Positions 33,953 to 44,967 are shown, counted from the first letter of the stretch. The stretch: DNA of 64,000 nt from Hymenopus coronatus (GCA_030762935.1 CM060896.1:13721001-13785000), one strand, 5' to 3'. Notes: generated by a model from the sequence alone, not told the origin. Translations and numbers: made by a program.

Positions 33953-34370
33953 GCCCGCCTGGGTAGTGTGGTGGTAGCCTCACATTCAACAGGTCGCGAG
34001 TTCGAATCTCGTTTAGAGTGAGTTACCCGGATAAGATTTGGGGGCGGGGGGGTTCCAGGTTAGTGCTGGAGAACATTAAGGTGTCTGACAACCCCGTCCA
34101 GACGTATAAAATCTCACACGGGTTTCGGGTCACTCACGTCGAATCCAAGCCAATCCGAACAGGGGCTCGTCCTACTACTTCTAGAAGTACCACGGGTGCT
34201 CGGGGCCCGCAGCACCAGAACCGGATCAGCTGCAGAGGTCGGTAGCGTGAGGGAAGCAATATGTATGTTGTATACTCCAGTCTTTCGGTAAGACGATTAA
34301 AATGTTTTATGTGGGCGTTTACTTCTAATCGTTGCCCTCCCTAAAAGAAGAAATTGCTACATATTTGACA
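33953..34370 (+). mobile_element. tRNA-derived SINE, type B head with a different body
   Basis: GCCCGCCTGGGTAGTGTGGT and B box CGAGTTCGAATCTCGTT match the type B SINE at 29937, but after about 80 bases the body diverges to a GC-rich sequence (GGGCCCGCAGCACCAGAACC). Near the end, AGTCTTTCGGTAAGACG resembles the CTTCGG-stem motif found near the 3' ends of several invertebrate SINE families. The 3' boundary is uncertain. Confidence 0.65.
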
Positions 34371-34630
34371 ACACCGTTCTTTATTACTGTCACCGGTACA
34401 CGTTTCCTTTGAGGCCGGCAGGTTGTCAGTAATTCTGACTAGTGGCGCGCCTCTCTAATATAAACAGAGCTCTGCAAGTGTTGAAGCCTACTACCTACGC
34501 GAGGTCGTTGAACAAAACGTGCTGAAGCTTAGCTGCTCGCGCTTGCCTTCCTTCGCTGCCTTAAGGTGATATCACTGCCATGCCATACGAAGATTTACGG
34601 CATATAAATCATCATAAAGAGGCTTCTGAG
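34371..34630. other. Unique, GC-richer segment with a TATA-like site
   Basis: TATAAA at 34459-34464 followed by a moderately GC-rich 120 bases. No upstream activator cluster or exon can be supported. Confidence 0.3.
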
Positions 34631-34631
34631 A

Positions 34632-34718
34632 GAATTAAGTGGTCTTTCACACACAGTTTAGAACGCTGAGAACCACACCAGTTAAAGAGTGTCTATAATT
34701 AAAACACCATTTCCACTT
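34632..34718 (+). repeat. SINE type D tail fragment
   Basis: AAGTGGTCTTTCACACAC, CTGAGAACCACACCAGTTAA and AGTGTCTATAATTAAAACAC match the last 80 or so bases of the complete type D SINE at 47104-47397. Confidence 0.75.
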
Positions 34719-34724
34719 CCCTCG

Positions 34725-34918
34725 TCGGTCTGGGTGGCTCAGTTGTTTACGCGCTGGTCTTCGGATTTCAAGATCATGAGTGCAAATTTGGCCCAAATCC
34801 ATGGTTTTTAATTATCATTATAAGTGACAGCGTCATGCCAATAGATATGGTGGCTTGTTAAAGAATTCCTTCGGGACGAAATTTCGGACACCGGCGGCAC
34901 TGATATGATCCTGGTAAG
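34725..34918 (+). mobile_element. tRNA-like SINE (type C)
   Basis: Head TCGGTCTGGGTGGCTCAGTT includes an A box. A degraded B-box position is at GATCATGAGTGCAAAT. The body includes TTCCTTCGGGACGAAATTTC. No tail or duplication is visible, so the right end is approximate. Confidence 0.55.
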
Positions 34919-35727
34919 TCACAAATAAATATTTTAATGTTATGCTCCTTCGCCTTCTTAATCCCGCGGTGGGCAGACACGTGATGTAGCCAAGTTAATT
35001 TACATTTCAGTTTTAATATCTGGCTAAACTCCTAGACTGCGAGGAAAATACATTACTTGAAATATGCTCTGAAGATGATTCGCTTTCTTTTCTGCAAGAA
35101 TCAGTCCCGCTCATTCTGAACCATTGGTACGTTAAGCTATTCTAAGCCTAGAGTAGATTATCTGGATTAACATAAATTAGTAATGCAACGGAGAATTACT
35201 GTATAACCGTGCAATTTTATTTCATTACCTTTAATTTGTATTATTATTAGTTAAAAAGAATGTCCTACGTATAAACGATGAACGATGATCAAATGTTTAT
35301 GAATATTTTTATCTCGTTTACTTAATGAAAGAACAAATGAGTTAGTAATAGATTGTCTCCTGTCTTTTGCTGTTTGAGAAAGTTTACTTAGAGACGTAGA
35401 AGAAGTAAGAAGGAGTATACATCTGTTGATATTTTTGAATACCTCGATACTGCACGTTGTGAATAAGTAGTATCTTACACAAACATTCATTTAGGAAGAT
35501 ACATGTTACATTAACTGAAGTTTTATTTCAAAGATTAATAGTGAAATAAAACATTTTGTGGTATTATAAAACGAATCGTCTTTATCCAGTAGCAAGTCCC
35601 TCCATAGCCTTGAAAAAAGGTTCCATGCAAATATAAACATATAATTGGAAAAGGAATATTGGACGAAAACAGTTTCACATCTTATCAGATAAACAAACTT
35701 TCCGACAATAAAAACCCTACCTGTAAG
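34919..35727. other. Anonymous DNA
   Basis: No HR, SINE or coding signal. A short HR-tail-like AAGCATAAGCTTTTT at 35729-35743 lies right at the start of the next HR copy and may be the remains of its target. Confidence 0.5.
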
Positions 35728-35741
35728 AAGCATAAGCTTTT

Positions 35742-36246
35742 TATTTTCTTTACACGTACTATGTACATTGTGTATAGAGAAGGTATTGCATTCCACCCAA
35801 AAAGTTGATACCGGAAATATACGTATCCAAAAGAAAGTTTAGAAAATCGTCCGTGTGTCTATGAACACTATAACTGAAAAACGAAAAGTTGTAAAATACC
35901 GAACATGATATCTTCTAGGGATTCGAGCCGAAGATTTTGAGAAAAATTCCTCCACTCCAAACTACCGTTTGCATGGAAAAAATATCGTATATTAAAGATA
36001 TTTACATGACAAATAAAATGTATAGCTTAATTTTCTGGGAATAACCTCTGAAGACATCTTTATTCGAATGAATTTGCTGAATTCTACATAACTGGTGAAC
36101 GGTAAGAGGCACACAGAAACTTACTTAATAGAAAACGTAGAGCTCGTTAAAACACACAATTTATGTTATATACTTGTTTACGTGGAGTTGATCGTTGTTG
36201 AGATATTCCTTGTTGTTGGTTTCAGCTATAAAATACTTTACTTTTC
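35742..36246 (+). repeat. HR element, hairpin half, fused to an inverted copy
   Basis: Hairpin TACACGTACTATGTACATTG at the left; runs to CTATAAAATACTTTACTTTTC, where it meets an HR copy of opposite orientation. Tail lost at the junction. Confidence 0.85.
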
Positions 36247-36737
36247 TCTACATTTGTTGTGTCCATCTCTTACAGTTTGCTGGTTATGCAAAATCCAGCA
36301 AAATTCGTCCAAAATAAAGAGGTCTTTAGAGGTTATTCCCAGAAAATGCAAGATATACATTCTATTTGTCATATAAATATTTTAATATCCGGAAATTTAA
36401 TCAAAATCGTTAGAGGCATTTGGAGAAAATAAAAAATTTCAAAATTTTATCCGTGTATTGGGTAGTTGGGGTGGGGGGGATTTTCTCTAAAATCTTCGTG
36501 ACGCATTTTTGGAAGATACTGAACTTAAGTACCAAGTTTGGCATTTAGTTGAATATTCGTTTTTGAGTTATGCTGTCCATAGACACACATATATACACAC
36601 ACATGGACATTTTTCTAAATGTTTTTTCTTCAGGGAGTGTCAACTTATATATTTCCGGTGAAATCGCGGTATCGAATTTTTTGGTGCAATAGAATACCTT
36701 CTCTATACACTATACATAGTAGGTGTAGAGAAACTAA
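36247..36737 (-). repeat. HR element, hairpin half, inverted partner
   Basis: Begins in the body (CTACATTTGTTGTGTCCATC) and ends at hairpin ACACTATACATAGTAGGTG. Together with the preceding + half it forms an inverted pair with hairpins outward, about 1 kb. Confidence 0.85.
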
Positions 36738-36744
36738 AAGACAG

Positions 36745-36892
36745 ACGTACTGATCTTTTCTAAAATATTTGTTTTGGGTTCAGTGGTCCTAAGAAATATA
36801 TTTTCGGTGAAATCACGGCATCAAGTTTTGGATGGAATACAATACCTTCTCTGCATACTATGTGCATTGTACATACGTGGTAGGGAAAGTAT
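36745..36892 (-). repeat. HR fragment, hairpin-side
   Basis: About 150 bases ending CATACTATGTGCATTGTACATA, a variant hairpin, followed by GGGAAAGTATAA. Confidence 0.72.
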
Positions 36893-37109
36893 AAATGATA
36901 AGAGAAAGTGATATTAAAGGCTATTCTGGTGAGTGGGTATGACGTGAAGGAACTGAGTAGGCCAGAAGCGCGAGACGCCAGGTAAGCAACACGCGCTACA
37001 CCACTCTGCAGCGTGTGAAATATTGATGGGCAGTTAGCGCTCCTGCAGGCACAGACTCACAACTCCTGCTCGATATCATTTGTCTTCAAGTTATATCAAC
37101 ATTATTACT

Positions 37110-37610
37110 TTTTACTTTCTCTATACGTACTATGTACATAGTGTATACAGAAGGTATTGCACTACACCCAAAAATTCCATACCGAGATTTCACCGGAAAT
37201 ATATGTTTTAGGGTCCCCTTCATCTAAAAAAGGCACTTTCGGAAAAAGGTCCGTGTGTGTGTGTGTGTGTGTGTGTGTAAGTGCCTGTGAACACGATAAC
37301 TCAAAAACGAAAAGTTGGTAAAATACCAAAGTTGGTATTTAAGTTTAGTATCTGGCAGGGATGCGACACGAAGATTTTGAGTAAAATGCCCCCACCCCAA
37401 ATTACCCTTTACAAGGAACTTGTTCCGAAAATTTTGATGTTCTCAAAAATGGCTCTAACGATTTTGATTACAATATCGTATACTAAAGATACTTACCAGA
37501 CAAATAAAATGGATATCTTGAATTTTCTGGGAATAGCCTCTGAAGACTACTTTATTCTAGATGAATTTTGTATAATAGCTAAACCGTAAAACACAATATG
37601 CTACTAAACA

Positions 37611-37659
<49 letters not shown>

Positions 37660-38001
37660 TAAAACACACAGTATATGTCTAGTTTGTTTTTTTCGTTGAA
37701 TTGGCCGTTTCTGAGATATTTCTTGTTATTTGTTTCAGAATCAAAATACTAAAGTTTTGTCACACGGAAAGTTGTAAACTCCTGGGCCTGCAGAAACGGA
37801 TTTGAAGCAAACGGCAACCAGATTTTAAAAGATTTGTTTATCGTTCTGTCCTAGTGTATTCTCTTATTTCCCTTCTATTTACGAGGAAGCAAGTAATTAA
37901 GACAATTTCTGTTAATGGTTACCTGAATTATCATAAAGTAGATAGAGGAACATGCTTTTAAGAATAATGGGTTACAGCGATGTGAATGGAACACATCAGA
38001 A
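37110..38001 (+). mobile_element. HR element, complete copy with internal (TA)n
   Basis: Strong hairpin GTACTATGTACATAGTGTATA and a near-complete tail ATGTGAATGGAACACATCAG. A TA dinucleotide run at 37615-37653 replaces the AAAATGTAGAGC segment. The GT tract is long (about 37254-37278). Confidence 0.9.
37615..37653. repeat. (TA)n microsatellite inside HR
   Basis: About 40 bases of pure TA in the HR body. Confidence 0.95.
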
Positions 38002-38464
38002 CGAAATTTAAGATCGGAGTTGGAGTTTAGAGATGTTACAAAACTGGAGAGAAGGAGGAGCACAAGAGAGGTAACTTTTACTGCCATCTTAAGACAATAA
38101 ACAACAATCCTTGGAGTAAAATGGCAGGCAGCTGACACTTGACCCTTTGACCTACTTCAGGATGCTACTACAGACAATGAAGAGACTTCAACAATACCCA
38201 AATCAATTCCCTCTTTCCGATAACTTGGCTCCTTTCCCTAGTGGCTGCTGCTGCTGCTATCGATATACACCACAAGTCGAGTCGTGTTATATCGATCCGT
38301 TTATACAACTTATTTCACACGAAAATGTCAGCCTCAGCAACAAATTGATCGCAAAGCTCCTTCAAGCGCCTCCAGCTATTCTCTTATATTCCTCTTCAAG
38401 CTTCGCCAAAAATGCAGTATCAATATTTTACTTCAAATACATAAACCTGAATCAAAAGGGGGAA
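38002..38464. other. Anonymous DNA
   Basis: An open frame of about 124 codons on + (38147-38521) overlaps an 87-codon frame in another register; neither shows a motif. A short GCT trinucleotide run is near 38246-38256. Not called coding. Confidence 0.45.
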
Positions 38465-38465
38465 A

Positions 38466-38604
38466 ATCTGATGTTTCATACACATGGCTTTCTCTATATC
38501 TCTGTAACAAAGTATTGTTAAAAAGCTATCTCTTCATGATAATTTAGATAAACATTAGCAGAAATTGTGCCTATTACTCGGTTCCTTATAAGTAGAACGG
38601 AAAA
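38466..38604 (-). repeat. HR tail fragment, first of a duplicated-tail pair
   Basis: TCTGATGTTTCATACACATG to AGTAGAACGGAAA is about 140 bases of tail only. It is followed at once by a second tail. The same arrangement occurs at 57460-57761. Confidence 0.8.
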
Positions 38605-39202
38605 TCTAATATGTTCCATTTTCAAGATGTCCTCTAGCTGTTCGGTAAACAAACCTTTTATTCAAAACATTAATCTGTTATCTACATCATGTTAATCTAG
38701 ATAAACATAAGCAGAAATAGTCTTATTACTAGCTTCCTTGTAAGTAGAATGGAAATAAGCAAATGCACAGGCTAAAGCGACAGCCTCGTGCTTTAAAAGC
38801 TGGTTAAGGTTCTGCAAACAAACGAGAAACAAGTCTTTAAAATTCAAACCAATAATCCGTGGTATCTCGAAAACTTTTAACTCTAAAAAAAGTGTGTTTT
38901 AATTGGATCCACATGTTTGGTGTAGTAAGCTTTTTATATATCTCTTACAGTTTGCTAGTTATACAAAAGTCAGCCAGAATGATGAGGTCTTCAGAGGCTA
39001 TTCCCAGAAAACTCAAGATATACATTTCGTTCTTCATAAAAATATGTTAAACGTAAGGTAAGTATCTTAAAATCGTTTTGAGTCATTTTTGAGAAAATCA
39101 ACATTTTCGAAAATTTGTCCATACAAAGAGTAATTTGGGGTTGGGGGATTTTTCTCTAAAATCTTCGTGTCGCATCCTTGGAAGATACTACACTTATATA
39201 CT
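38605..39202 (-). repeat. HR element, variant tail subfamily, hairpin end lost
   Basis: Starts TCTAATATGTTCCATTTTC with the variant GATGTCCTCTAGCTGTTCGG, and runs to GGAAGATACTACACTTATA, where the tRNA-like unit begins. Confidence 0.82.
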
Positions 39203-39207
39203 GACTT

Positions 39208-39287
39208 GCCAAGACCGGGATTTGAACCACGGATGTCCCGGTGTCTAGCCGATCACTCTGACCACTTAGCTAGCATGACAACATGGC
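39208..39287 (-). repeat. tRNA-like unit (type G) in reverse
   Basis: On the minus strand: GCCATGTTGTCATGCTAGCT, A box TAGCTAAGTGGTCAGAG, anticodon-arm-like region GGCTAGACACCGGG, B box GTGGTTCAAATCCCGG, then TCTTGGC, which can pair with the 5' GCCATG only imperfectly. It looks like a tRNA-derived SINE head of about 80 bases with good pol III boxes. Confidence 0.7.
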
Positions 39288-39370
39288 GGCCGAGACTTAA
39301 AGCACATACTTACGACATTGTTTGAGATCGCCTTGCGGTTTACCAGAAAATATGTCAGTTGAAAAATGTA

Positions 39371-39672
39371 ATGCCTGTAGTCATGTTGCCAATGTAGCAA
39401 CCGACTAGACACCGGGAAATCCGTGGTTCAAATCCCGGCTATGGTCATGCCTGTAGTCATGTTGCCAATGTAGCAACCGACTAGACACCGGGAAATCCTT
39501 GGTTCAAATCCCGGCTATGGTCATGCCTGTAGTCATGTTGCCAATGTAGCAACCAACTAGACACCGGGAAATCCGCGGTTCAAATCCCGGCTATGGTCAT
39601 GCCTGTAGTCATGTTGCCAATGTAGCAACCGACTAGACACCGGGAAATCCGCGGTTCAAATCCCGGCTATTG
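39371..39672 (+). repeat. Tandem array of four 76-bp tRNA-like units
   Basis: Four units begin at 39371, 39447, 39523 and 39599, each exactly 76 bases. Each contains CATGTTGCCAATGTAGCAAC, CTAGACACCGGGAAATCC and B box GGTTCAAATCCCGGCTA. The 3' half matches the inverted type G unit at 39208; the A-box half is altered (GCCAATGTAGCAACC). Units differ by only one to three bases. Confidence 0.92.
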
Positions 39673-39748
39673 TAATAATTCTTTCAGTCTGCCTACCTAA
39701 CTGCTGTCCTTCACACGGCATGTGTGACAAAACAAATATACAATAGAA

Positions 39749-40968
39749 GCAAAAAAGTGCAGCTCTTGTTAAAACACACCATTTATGTCCTATACGTTTT
39801 TACTTTCTCCATACGCACTATGTACATAGTGTATAGAGAAAGTATTGCACTCCACCAAAAATTCGATACCGAGATTTCACCGTAAATATATGTTTTTGGG
39901 CCCCGGGTATCCAAAAAAAGCATTTTCACAAAAAGGTCCGTGTGTGTGTGTGTGTGTCCGTGTGCCTGTGAACACGATAAATCAAAAACGAAAAGTCGGT
40001 AAAATACCAAACTAGGTATTTCAGTTTAGTATCTTCCAGGGATGCGACACGAAGATTTTGAGAAAAATCCCCCCAACTCCAACTACCCTTTACATGGAAC
40101 TTTTTTTGAAAATTTTGATTTTCTCAAAAATGGCTCTAAGAATTTTGATTAAAATTTCGGATATTAAACATATTTACCTGACAAATGAAATGTATATCTT
40201 GAATTTTCTGGGAATAGCCTCTGAAGAGTAGTTTATTCTGGATGAATTTTACTAAATTTTGAATAACTGCTAAACCGTAAGAGATGGACAAAAACTTACT
40301 ACACAAAAAGTGTAGAACACATTAAAACACATAATTTATGTTTTATACATTTTTTTCGTGGAGTTCGTCGTTTTTGTGACATTCCTTATTTTTGGTTTCT
40401 GTTATGAAAAACTTATACTTTTCTCATACTGGAACTTGTCAACACCTATCCATATAAACAAAGGAACTTCATTGACATAACAACCAGGTTTTGACTATCA
40501 CTTTAACCTACGGTTGTCCCTTATTTCGCTTCTACTTACAAGGATGCGAGTAATAAGACTATTTCTGCTATTTTTTTCTGATAAGCTTAAAGTAAATAGA
40601 AGTATAAGCTTTTAAAGAATTATGTGTTGCAGGGATATGGAGAAAGTGATGTGAATGGTACACATCAGATTTTTCTTGTTGAGTTCACCGTTTTCGATAT
40701 ATTCCTTTATATTTGTCTCAATTTTGAATTCTCAAAATGGACCATGCAAAGCGAACCTCAGTTGTTGCACATAACGACCTGCTTTTAAAGGATTTCAATA
40801 ACGTTTTTGCCAAATGTACTCTCTTGTTTCTCTTCTACTTACAAGTTTTTAGACAGTTTCTAATAACGTTTATCTCGATAAGCTTGATGTGGATGAAAGA
40901 ATAATCTTTTGTAGGAACAGTTTGTATATGGAAGAGCCAGAAAAAGTCATGTGAATGGAACATATCAA
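39749..40968 (+). mobile_element. HR element (host copy) split by a nested HR copy in the same orientation
   Basis: Left part 39749-39801 (GTTAAAACACACCATTTATG..TATACGTTTTT) and right part 40675-40968 (CTTGTTGAGTTCACCGTTTTC to GTCATGTGAATGGAACAT) join to the normal body order with nothing lost. The hairpin half is missing. Confidence 0.87.
39802..40674 (+). mobile_element. HR element, complete nested copy, same subfamily as 15262
   Basis: From ACTTTCTCCATACGCACTATG to GTACACATCAGATTTTT, with five-base T runs on both sides (39797-39801 and 40670-40674). It shares with 15262-16118 the changes TTTCTCCATACG, CTGAAGAGTAGTTTATTC, ATTGACATA/ATTGATATA and GGATATGGAGAAAG. Likely among the most recent insertions here. 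Confidence 0.92.
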
Positions 40969-40969
40969 G

Positions 40970-41757
40970 TTTTACTATCTCTACACGTACTATGTACACA
41001 GTGTATAGAGAAGATATTGTAATGCACCTAAAAATTCCATACGAGCTTTAGCAGTAAATACATGTTTTTAGAGAAATGTATGTGTGGGTGTGTCTATGGG
41101 CAGCATAGCCCAAAAACGAAAAGTCTATTAAATACCAAACTTGGTATATAAGTTCAGTATCTTCCAAGGATGCCACACAAAGATTTTTTAGAAGATTCTC
41201 CCACCTTAAAGTATCATTTACATAGAAAAAATTTTGACTTTTTCTTATTTTCTCAAAAATGGTTGTATCGTTTTTGATTAAAATCTCTTATATTTAAGAT
41301 ATTTACATGGCAAATAAAATTTTTATCTTGAACTTTTCTGGGAAGAACCTCTAATGACCTTTTTTCTGAATGATTTTAATTGACGTTTGTTTAACTGGTA
41401 TTTCGTAAGAGATAGACAAAAACGTACTATACAAAAAATGTAGATCTCGATAAAAGACACCGTTTATGTCATATACATTTTTTCGTGGAGTTGCTCGTTT
41501 TGAGATATTCCTTGTTATTGGTTTCAGTTTTAAAATACACTTGGCTACGCAAAGAAACGGATTTCATTCCCATAGCAACGACATTTCAAAACATTTGACT
41601 GTCTGTTGCCTGGTGTATTCACTTATTCCCCTTCTACTTATAAAGGAACTAAGTAATAAGACATGGTGATGTTTTAGCATTAAATAGACAGAAAAATAAT
41701 CTTATTAATAATAATTTGTTACAGGAATATAGAGAAAGTCATGTGAATGGAAGACAT
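40970..41757 (+). mobile_element. HR element, complete copy in tandem
   Basis: Hairpin ACGTACTATGTACACAGTG begins two bases after the tail of the preceding + copy. It ends with tail AGAGAAAGTCATGTGAATGG. The GGAAATAC/GGTCCGTG region is shortened. Confidence 0.88.
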
Positions 41758-42047
41758 GACAGTAATACTTGCTCTACGTAACTAAAATGTTGACAGTATC
41801 CGCTCTGTTGCAACTTAAAGACTGAACTGTTATTTAGTATTCTCTGGAGAGAGGTTGATTAGTAACGTTTGAGTAAATATTGCACCTGCATGTCGATATA
41901 CGATTTAGGTCATCTCTCCACACACTGCCAGTGTTTACCATCCTTGGTCACAATTGTTGTGTTTGTTGGTTCCCAGCAGACAGAGTTCCATGTGCAAAAC
42001 CAGATATACACCTGCTCACTCATAACCACGAATAACCTTATGACTGA
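41758..42047. other. No recognisable feature
   Basis: Short anonymous stretch between HR copies. Confidence 0.6.
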
Positions 42048-42738
42048 ATCTTATGTGTTGACTTTCTCTACATCTCTGCAACAAAGTATTGTTAAAATGC
42101 TTATGCTTCTATTTACTTCATGCTAATGGAGAAAAAAATTAGCAGAAATAGTCTTATTACTTGCTTCCTTGTAAGTAGAAGCGAAATAAGGGAGTAACAT
42201 AGGTTAAAGTGATACTCAAAAGCTGGTTGCCATGTGACTGAAGTTCCTTTGTTGACAAATTTCTGTGTGAAAAAGTAGGTTTTTTTAAAGGTGAAATCAA
42301 AAACAAGGAATAACTCAAAAAACGATCAACTCCACGAAAAAAATGTAAATATCATAAAGTGTGTGCCTTAACGTGCTCTGCAAGTTTTCCTACGTCTCTT
42401 ACGGTTAAACAATTATTCAAAATTCCGTAAACTTGATCCAGAATAAGGTAGTCTTCAGAGGCTGCTCCCAGAAAATTCAAGATGAACATTCTATTTGTTA
42501 CGTAAATATCTTTAATATACGATATTTTAATCAAAATCGTTAGTCATTTTTGAGAAGATCGAAATTTTCCAAAGAAAGTTCCATGTAAAGGGTAGTTTAG
42601 GGTGGAGGGATTCTTTTCAAAATCTTCCTGTCGCATCCCTGGAAGATATTAAACTTAAATACCAAGTTTAGTATTTTACCGATTTTTCGTTTCTGAGCTA
42701 TCGTGTTCAGAGACACACGGCCACACACACGGACATTT
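42048..42738 (-). repeat. HR element, hairpin end lost
   Basis: Tail ATCTTATGTGTTGACTTTC (CCATTCACA deleted) through to the AC tract and GGACATTTTATC, where a new HR piece begins. Confidence 0.84.
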
Positions 42739-42743
42739 TATCT

Positions 42744-42980
42744 CGGATATAAATAGCTTTAATATACGGGATTTTAATCAAAATCGTTACAGCCATTTTT
42801 AAGAAAATCAAAATATTCGAAATTTTTTCCATGTAAAGGGAAGCTTGTGGTCGATTCCTTGGGAGATACTAAACCTAAATACCAAGTTTGGTATTTAACG
42901 ATCTTTTCGTTTTGGGACTATACTGTCCACAGACACAGACAGAAGACAGACAGACACACACACACAAACAAACCTTTTTT
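42744..42980 (-). repeat. HR fragment, middle body
   Basis: Body from ATATAAATAGCTTTAATATAC to CAAACAAACCTTTTTT, cut exactly at the CCTTTTT block, where another HR copy starts. Confidence 0.75.
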
Positions 42981-42985
42981 TAAAA

Positions 42986-43699
42986 ATCGGATGCGTTCCA
43001 TTCACATGACTTTCTCTATATCTCTGTAAGAAATTGTGGTAAAAAGTTTATTCTTCTATCTAATGATAATTGAGATAAACACCAGCAGAAATTGTATTAC
43101 TGCTTTCTGATAAGTAGAAGGGAAGTGACACTATGTTAAAGCGATAATTTGATTTAAATCCATTTCTTTGCACGGCCAGGAGCTTATAAATTTCCGTGTG
43201 AGAAAAGTTTTTATTATGTTAAAAATTGTCTCGAAAATGGTATACGACACAAATTGTGTGTTTAAACGAGATCTACATTTTTCTATAGGCTTTTTGTCTC
43301 TGTGTTACGGTTTAGCCCTTATGCAAAACTCAGTAAAATTCATTCAGAATGAACAGCTCTTCAGGATATTCTCAGAAGATTCAACATACACATTTTATTT
43401 TTCATGTAAATACCTTTCATATATTTATTTTTGAGAAAAACTAAATTTTCGAAAAAAATGCCATATAAAGAATATTTCGGGTGGGGTATTTTCTTTAAAA
43501 TCTGTGTATTTCAACATTTGAAGATATACCTTTGGAATTTTAGTCGTTGTCACACGCGGACCTTTTTCTAAAAAAAATTTTGGACTCAGGGGACCTCAAA
43601 ACAAATATTTCCGGCGGAAACACGACATCAATTTTTAGGTGTAATACAATATCTTCTCTATCCACTATGTTCATTGTAAATAGCTAAAACAGAAAGCAA
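42986..43699 (-). mobile_element. HR element, near-complete copy
   Basis: Tail ATCGGATGCGTTCCATTCAC, with several small deletions. Hairpin end CACTATGTTCATTGTAAATAG is degraded and followed by CAGAAAGCAAA. Starts at a T run, the same target motif as the nested copy at 15262. Confidence 0.82.
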
Positions 43700-44098
43700 A
43701 AAGGAATTAAAATGAAGTAAAACTACCAACTTAACATTAATACAATGCTCTGATCATTAAAAACAAGAGAACGCTGGTTCTCATGTACGCTCCTCCCCTC
43801 ATCTGTTCCTCGTGGTAATTAACCTCATTTGTGGAATCTTACAAAGATAAAAATAGCCCCATTTTGTAATAGCCAGCCCCATTCAAGCCTTCGTTTCCCT
43901 TTGGGGAATCCAGAAACTCTGCTGCTTCCTTGATAATTCTGTTTCACCTCTATGAAGTAGTATTAAGGGCTGAAAGTTTGAAATTCCAAACTAGCGTTTC
44001 GAATTTATACCACAAATGTAATATAATGCAAATAATTTACAGTGCAAATTGCATTCATTTTGCTCTAATGATTTGGAGGTTATGGTCACATTGATTTA
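43700..44098. other. Anonymous DNA
   Basis: Contains AGTTTGAAATTCCAAACT (43975-43992), an imperfect palindrome also present at 31424-31441. Nothing else. Confidence 0.5.
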
Positions 44099-44967
44099 TT
44101 ACTTTCTCTATACGCACTATGTACATAGTGTATAGAGAAGGTATTGCACTCCACCCAAAAATTCGATACCAAGATTTCACCGGAAATATATGTTTTAGAG
44201 TCCCCTTTATCTAAAAAAAAGGATTTTCGGAAAAAGGTCCGTGTGTGTGTGTACGTGTATCCGTGAACACGATAACTCAAAAACGAAAAGTAATTAAAAT
44301 ACCAAACTTAGTATTTAAGTTTACTATCTTCCAGGGATGCGACGCGAAGATTTTGAGAAAAATCCCCCCCCCAACTACACTTTACATGGAACTTTTTTCG
44401 AAAATTTTTATTTTCTCAAAAATGGTTCTAACTATTTTGATTAAAATTTCGTAAATTAAATATATTTACCGGAAAAATAAAATATCTTGATTTATCTGGG
44501 AATAACCTCTGAAGACTACTTTATTCTGGGCCAAGTTTACTGAATTTTGCATAACTGCTAAACCGTAAGAGATAAACAAAAACTTACCACACAACCAATG
44601 TAGAGAACTTTAAAACACACAATTTATGTTATACACATTTTTTTCGTGGAGTCGATTGTTTTTGAGATATTACTTGTTTTTGGTTTCAGCTATGAAAAAT
44701 TTATACTTTTCTCATTCAGGAATTTGTCAACTCCTGTCCATACAAACAAAGGAACTTCAGTGACATGGCAACCAGCGTTTGACTGTCACTTTAACCTATG
44801 ATACTCCTTTATTTCGCTTCTACTTAAAAGGAAGCAAATAATAAGACTATTTCTGCTTCTTTTTTTTTCTCTCTCTCGATTAGCATGAAGTGAATAGAAG
44901 CATAAGATTTTAAGCAATAATTTTTGCAGAGATGTAGAGAAAGTGATGTGAATGGAAAACATCAGAC
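44099..44967 (+). mobile_element. HR element, complete copy
   Basis: Perfect hairpin core CACTATGTACATAGTG and complete tail GTAGAGAAAGTGATGTGAAT. One of the best-preserved copies. Confidence 0.92.

Noticed and set aside
38147..38547. Overlapping frames of 124 and 87 codons as a gene
   Set aside because: Two registers are open at once, there is no motif, and the end lies in an HR tail fragment.
39208..39287. A functional tRNA gene
   Set aside because: The boxes are good, but the acceptor stem does not close properly and related units are tandem SINE-like heads.
39371..39672. A CRISPR array
   Set aside because: The units are contiguous 76-bp tandem copies without alternating unique spacers, carry a pol III B box, and the DNA is animal.
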